From Vermamoeba vermiformis (taxonomy: Eukaryota; Tubulinea; Echinamoebida), in NCBI GenBank assembly GCA_045837725.1, contig JBEWZL010000270.1, positions 186,001 through 250,000 on the forward strand: DNA of 64,000 nt. The letters are read 5' to 3'. Below, in pieces: positions 59,717 to 64,000 of this stretch. Position 1 is the first letter of the stretch, and each line of letters begins with the position of its first letter. Under the pieces are notes generated by a model. That model ran no database searches. It saw only the letters and a program-made list of their open reading frames with translations, and was not told the origin of the DNA. The position numbers were made by a program, and so were the translations under genes.

Positions 59717-60244
59717 CATTTTGGTTTTAGTCAAATGGCGGGCATCGGAAATAGATCTTGGGTTAGGATATTCAATTAGCAAAAAACATATAAATAGTTC
59801 ACCGCCTGTAAATTTGTACAAAGAATATACTACCAGTATGAAATGTAAATTAAAACGAATAAAAAGAAGAAATTGAGAAAAACTCGAGTACGGCTTTATC
59901 GAACTTCATAATACGACAATACTCGAATATTGGAATTCGCGTTAACGCAGTAACGGAATATTGCCTTTAATGGCAAGTGTCACAATCCGGAACTTTCGTC
60001 CAGTTCTGGCTCGCGTAGATCGAGGCGCTGATGTTCGAACTTTCCCTAATTAGAGGTTAAACAATATCAATTATATCACTCCTTGTATGCTTTTGCATCC
60101 CTTTCGATCATTTTTGTTGTGTTTCGCCAGGGTTCGTTGGAAAGTGCTTAGCCTGGGCCGTTTTCAATTTTCGTCCTGTTGTTGTCTTTCGCGGCCATAA
60201 GTCTCGGTTAAATCGACGCTATTTATTAATACAGAAACACAAAT
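59717..60244. other. Intergenic, nothing recognised
   Basis: About 530 bases between two plus-strand genes, containing the 3' end of the ankyrin gene and the promoter of SF3A3. No further gene seen. Confidence 0.5.
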
Positions 60245-62593
60245 ATGAGTTCTACCATTCTGGAGACAGCACGATCTTCGCACGAGGACATCGAGCTCTT
60301 TGAACGCGCTGTGGTTCAATTAATGCTTGATGAGCCCAAAACGGTATGTAAAAATATAATATCGATTATTAACGGATAATAGAAGCCTTTACCATTCACT
60401 GGTGCTTTTCTATGATTTTTAGTGGATTTTGCATAATATTTTGAAATAATTAACCAAGCACCGTTTATAATAGCGCTATTCTTTAAAAATGAACACGCAT
60501 TAATTTATTATTTTTTCAATAGCATAAAGACAATATTATTCAAGCCCACAAAGTGAATCAGATTGTAGAAAAAATTGAAGATCGAACCAAAAAGCTTGTA
60601 GAGATCTATCAAGATATCGATGGGTATGTATTATTGCAATATTATATTTGAAATTGGATGGACGGAAACTGACTTGCAATAATTTTTTCTCAGCTCACGA
60701 AAGGATGAGATCGCAGCGATGGGAGCCAGCACTGGCCCCAATCTTTATTCTACATTTTATGATAGACTAAGAGAGCTCAAAGAATACCACAGACGGTTCC
60801 CCAACTTAGAACCTGACAGACCAGAAGCTGAAACAATTTTGAATTCATTTGGTGATGAACCTCCAGTTCAATTTTCTGGTGAAGAAGGTACGTATTGTTA
60901 TAAATATAGTATTATTCATAATGAACACGCACGGAATTATTTTACAGTTATTTTATGAATTTTTTAGAACGGATCTGACCTTTATTTTTAATTTTAGGCT
61001 ACGGTAAATATTTGGATTTGCACTCGTTATTCGTGCGATATATCAACTTGAAAGGAGTTAAACAAATCGATTATATGACGTTTTTGGATACCTTTTACAA
61101 GTTCAGCGATAAGAACGTGGCCAAGGATAGTGTTTACAGCAGCTATTTGAAGGATTTGCAAGAATATTTGATTTCATTTATTAAGAGGAGTCAGCCTTTG
61201 CTCGATATTAATAAGGTAATATATCAGCAATGTACCTAGAAGTTTCTAAGCATTTTTGGATCCGGCACTTTTACGCAGTTATACGAGCCTTAATATTCAT
61301 TATAAATGCAAGAACATGTACTAACGCACTATATTACACAGTTAACTCGTGAATACACCGAGGAGTTTATGAACCAATGGAGATCTGGTCAGTTTGTACC
61401 GATCGGCGAAGAGGAGGTTAAAAAGGCTAATGGACACGAGGACGGTGCCAACGGAGATCAAATGGACACTGAAAACGGCGGCGGCGATGCACACAAAGAA
61501 AATGGAGCGCAAGATAAGACAAATAACGACGCTAAAAATGAAGCAGATCCGCTGTTCTGCAAGTACTGCAAGAAGACTTTTGCTAAGGATACAGTCTTTA
61601 CGGCCCATTTGAAGGGCAAGAAGCACTTGGCTGCTGTTAAGAAACAAACAGGAAGCTTAGAAGAAGTATATAAGAGCGAAGTAATTATCAATCGATTGAG
61701 CGATCTGTTAGTCGATCAGATCGAGGCCACGAAACAACACATTGAAATTAAGCAAGGCTTGCGGCCTGAAGAGTTGGAGAACGAAAATGCTTTCGAAGAA
61801 GTAGAAGATGAGGATGAAGAGGAAGAAGAGGTAAAGATCCAAAATTCTTTTTTTTGTACGAGCAGATCTGACCAATTTTTTCTTCGTACAGGAGGTTCGA
61901 TTGACTAAGATGAACTACCCAGTTGGTTGGGACGGCCAGCCTATTCCTTATTGGTTGTATAAGCTCAACGGTTTGGGCAACGAATACAAGTGCGAGATCT
62001 GCGGTAACACTTCGTACTGGGGTCGACGTGCCTTCGAGAAACACTTCCAGGTAATAATAATCACAATAATACAATATAATACTGCCAGTTTATTATAAGA
62101 GATAGAGTTTTATCGGAAATTTGGAATTAATTACGGCTAGTTTTGATTTTATCGCAAACTCGCTGTTATTCATTTTATATGATTGGCTCTTATTCAATAA
62201 TTTCGAATACAAATAGTGCCTATATAGAGAGTTTATTTATTTATTACATTTTTGTTATATGGAGCGGATCTGACCCGCGCTTTTTTTGTACAGGAATGGC
62301 GCCATCAATACGGCTTGAAATGTTTGCGTCTTGAGAGCAATAAGGCTTTCAACGAAATCACTAGCATTCAAGACGCCATCGAGCTCGACAAGAAGTTGCG
62401 TGCTGATGTAAGTAGTCATTACGAATATAGATTTTATCGCGCCTTTGGTGCCATGAACAGATCTAAAACTTTTTTGTTGCAGAAAAAAACAGGTGTTTGG
62501 AATCCCGATGAAAATGAAGAATACGAAGATGCTGATGGAAACGTACTTAATAAGAAGACTTATCAGTTGTTGAAGATGCAAGGATTGGCTTAA
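60245..62593 (+). CDS. SF3A3: Splicing factor 3A subunit 3 (SF3a60/Prp9)
   Basis: ATG at 60245 ([20 protein letters not shown]). Nine exons, about 490 residues, close to the size of SF3A3 elsewhere. Family landmarks: N-terminal HxxxRSxHEDIE-like segment, [41 protein letters not shown], a C2H2 finger ([20 protein letters not shown]), [20 protein letters not shown], and the matrin-type finger [19 protein letters not shown] followed by [13 protein letters not shown]3A3 is part of the U2 snRNP and tethers it near the branch point. An acidic insert ([10 protein letters not shown]) interrupts the middle. Three of its introns contain GGATCTGACC or AGATCTGACC close to the acceptor. Confidence 0.95.
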
Positions 62594-62735
62594 AAAGTCT
62601 AACCGGATCTGTTTCTCGATCAAGGTAATAATTAACAACAAAAAAATCTAATTGTACAATCTTACTAATAAATAAGGGTCATCCTATTTATAGGAATTTA
62701 ATCCGCATTTTTAAGAGTACAATTTGAACTCGCTG

Positions 62736-64000
62736 TTACATTATGATAATCTTTTCGAATTCTTCTTCCATCTTGTTATTATTATTCATTATAGGGCGAA
62801 CGTAATCTATATTCGACTGTTGAATATTATCTGGCGGCAAAATCAAGATCTCGAGCAAGATCCTTGGAGGCAAATCCGGATTGTACTCGGTAAAGTAATC
62901 CATTTTGAATTCATCAGGATATTTAGCGGGATTATAGTAGCAGGATCCACCTACTACTATCCTATTGGTCGGATTCGTCCAATAATTTTCTTTTATGTCA
63001 ATTATCCTGTTCGAAAGCCATTCCGAAACTATCAAAAACGAGACTTGCGTTAGCGTCCTATATAAACTATATGAATTCCTAAGTACGTACTCGTATTCTC
63101 GACTTGGTCTAGTTTATGAATAGGACTTTGCAGCGGTTCCATAATAAGGCATGTCGAGCTGACCGAGAGTGGATCTGACGGATTCACCAAGGTCGCTAGA
63201 AGATTTTCGCCTTTTTCGAGGCACAACACGAAGTCTATTTCATCAGTGAAGATCTTATCGTCTGTATCGACAATGTATTTGTGGCTCTTGCGTAGTTTAA
63301 GTGAGTACGTGGAACTCGCAATAACGAATTGATCACTTGAAATTGCTGGTTCTCTTTGCGTGTTTTGAACCTCCTGAGAAAAGTAAGAGTTAAAAAAATG
63401 ATAGCTCGCTAATTTATTATTGAGAGTAGAGTGATGTAAAATGGGCCGGCTAGGAATTTTTTGGATCGGTCCGTAGACATCCGGACCCTAGGTAAACAGA
63501 TACTATGCAGGATTCGTATAATACTTACGCGACAAAAGTTGATAAAGTCATCGTTCATGAAATTAGCGCTAACTATAACGTGAAAAGGTCTCGTTGACGA
63601 ATAATTCATTTTGATCGCTGCTTCAATTTGGTCCAATACAAAAGGTATTTGAACTACTGGTTCTTTAATAACAGCTTTCAAATTTTTAACTAATAGCCAC
63701 TGCACTGCCGACAATAAATTGGTGATTGTTTTTGTTCGCTCGACATCATTTAATTTTTCGTATTTATCTGTTGTATTGTTGAATAAATCCGGTGATAGTT
63801 GCTTATGATTGCTAATAATGGTCTTAATAAGCTCTAATTTAATATCTTCCTCCACGCAATAGCAGCACTTCAAATTATCAATAGAAAAAAATTCCTCCCA
63901 CTCTTTTATCGATAGCAAGTTGATTACTTCACTATTCAAATGCCCTGCAAATATAAATTAATTAATTTAAGTTTAAATTAATCCGCTAACGAAGCTTTGC
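62736..64000 (-). CDS. Unknown protein, 5' end outside window
   Basis: Exons: 63945 (acceptor after TATTTGCAG) to about 63532, about 63373 to 63085, and 63056 to 62736. The first visible exon begins within the coding sequence (HLNSEVINLLSIKEW), so the start codon lies to the right of the window. The product is acidic and hydrophilic (EEFFSIDNLKCCYCVEED, FHVIVSANFMNDDFINF, KYIVDTDDKIFTDEIDF, ILLEILILPPDNIQ). No family recognised. Joining the last two exons in frame requires a 29-base intron. Confidence 0.55.

Overview
The window is from a nuclear genome of a free-living, probably amoeboid protist. Nearly every gene is split by short GT-AG introns (mostly about 45-250 bases, donors GTAAGT or GTACGT, acceptors often ending TTAG or TTTCAG), the three standard stop codons are used, and intergenic gaps are only 70-600 bases. 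The protein set (Rho GTPases fused to BTB domains, a LIN37-like DREAM subunit, PhoD-type phosphatase, Crinkler-like NTPase, Cys/Trp-rich ankyrin repeats) points to Amoebozoa more than to fungi, plants or animals, but this is inference from content and no marker gene settles it. I see no tRNA, rRNA, CRISPR or convincing autonomous transposon.

Layout. 1-14,892: a minus-strand tandem array of three large paralogues (C truncated by the left edge, B, A). Each has about 14 exons, an F-box-like N terminus, an acidic spacer and a long helical body; a leucine-rich-repeat gene sits between A and B. 15,028-18,524: a C2-domain protein with a permuted papain-like fold and a Lys/Pro/His-rich tail. 18,507-24,166: a unit bounded by two direct repeats of about 360 bases that look like copies of one promoter; between them lie a small membrane protein and a Crinkler-like NTPase. 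24,299-31,000: PhoD-like membrane phosphatase, a small SET-domain protein whose intron holds a GC-rich insertion, and a LIN37-like protein. 31,402-40,947: a CAMK-like kinase with UBA-like and KA1 domains, a ten-repeat ankyrin protein, an MBOAT lysophospholipid acyltransferase, and an F-box-like/PH protein.

41,118-49,162 is the most striking block: four Rho-family genes in a row on the minus strand (RhoBTB, two short divergent Rho-like genes, RhoBTB). All four end in a separate tiny last exon that adds a CAAX box (CLVQ or CLLQ), which is unexpected for RhoBTB proteins. Three of the four have lost the catalytic Gln61 equivalent, and the two RhoBTB genes share a nearly identical BTB segment that looks like recent gene conversion. 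49,447-64,000 is mostly housekeeping or ordinary: an amino-acid transporter, a WDR53-like protein, a four-span membrane protein, a DXD glycosyltransferase, a small membrane protein, a second ankyrin protein, the splicing factor SF3A3, and a partial unknown gene.

At the scale of the whole window, introns repeatedly carry a GATC-centred motif (RGATCYG), several contain the same CCTTATTTGGC word, and some 3' splice sites have a CTAAT element almost touching the AG. Exon boundaries were worked out by hand from splice signals, frame and paralogue comparison, so internal borders may be off by a few codons.
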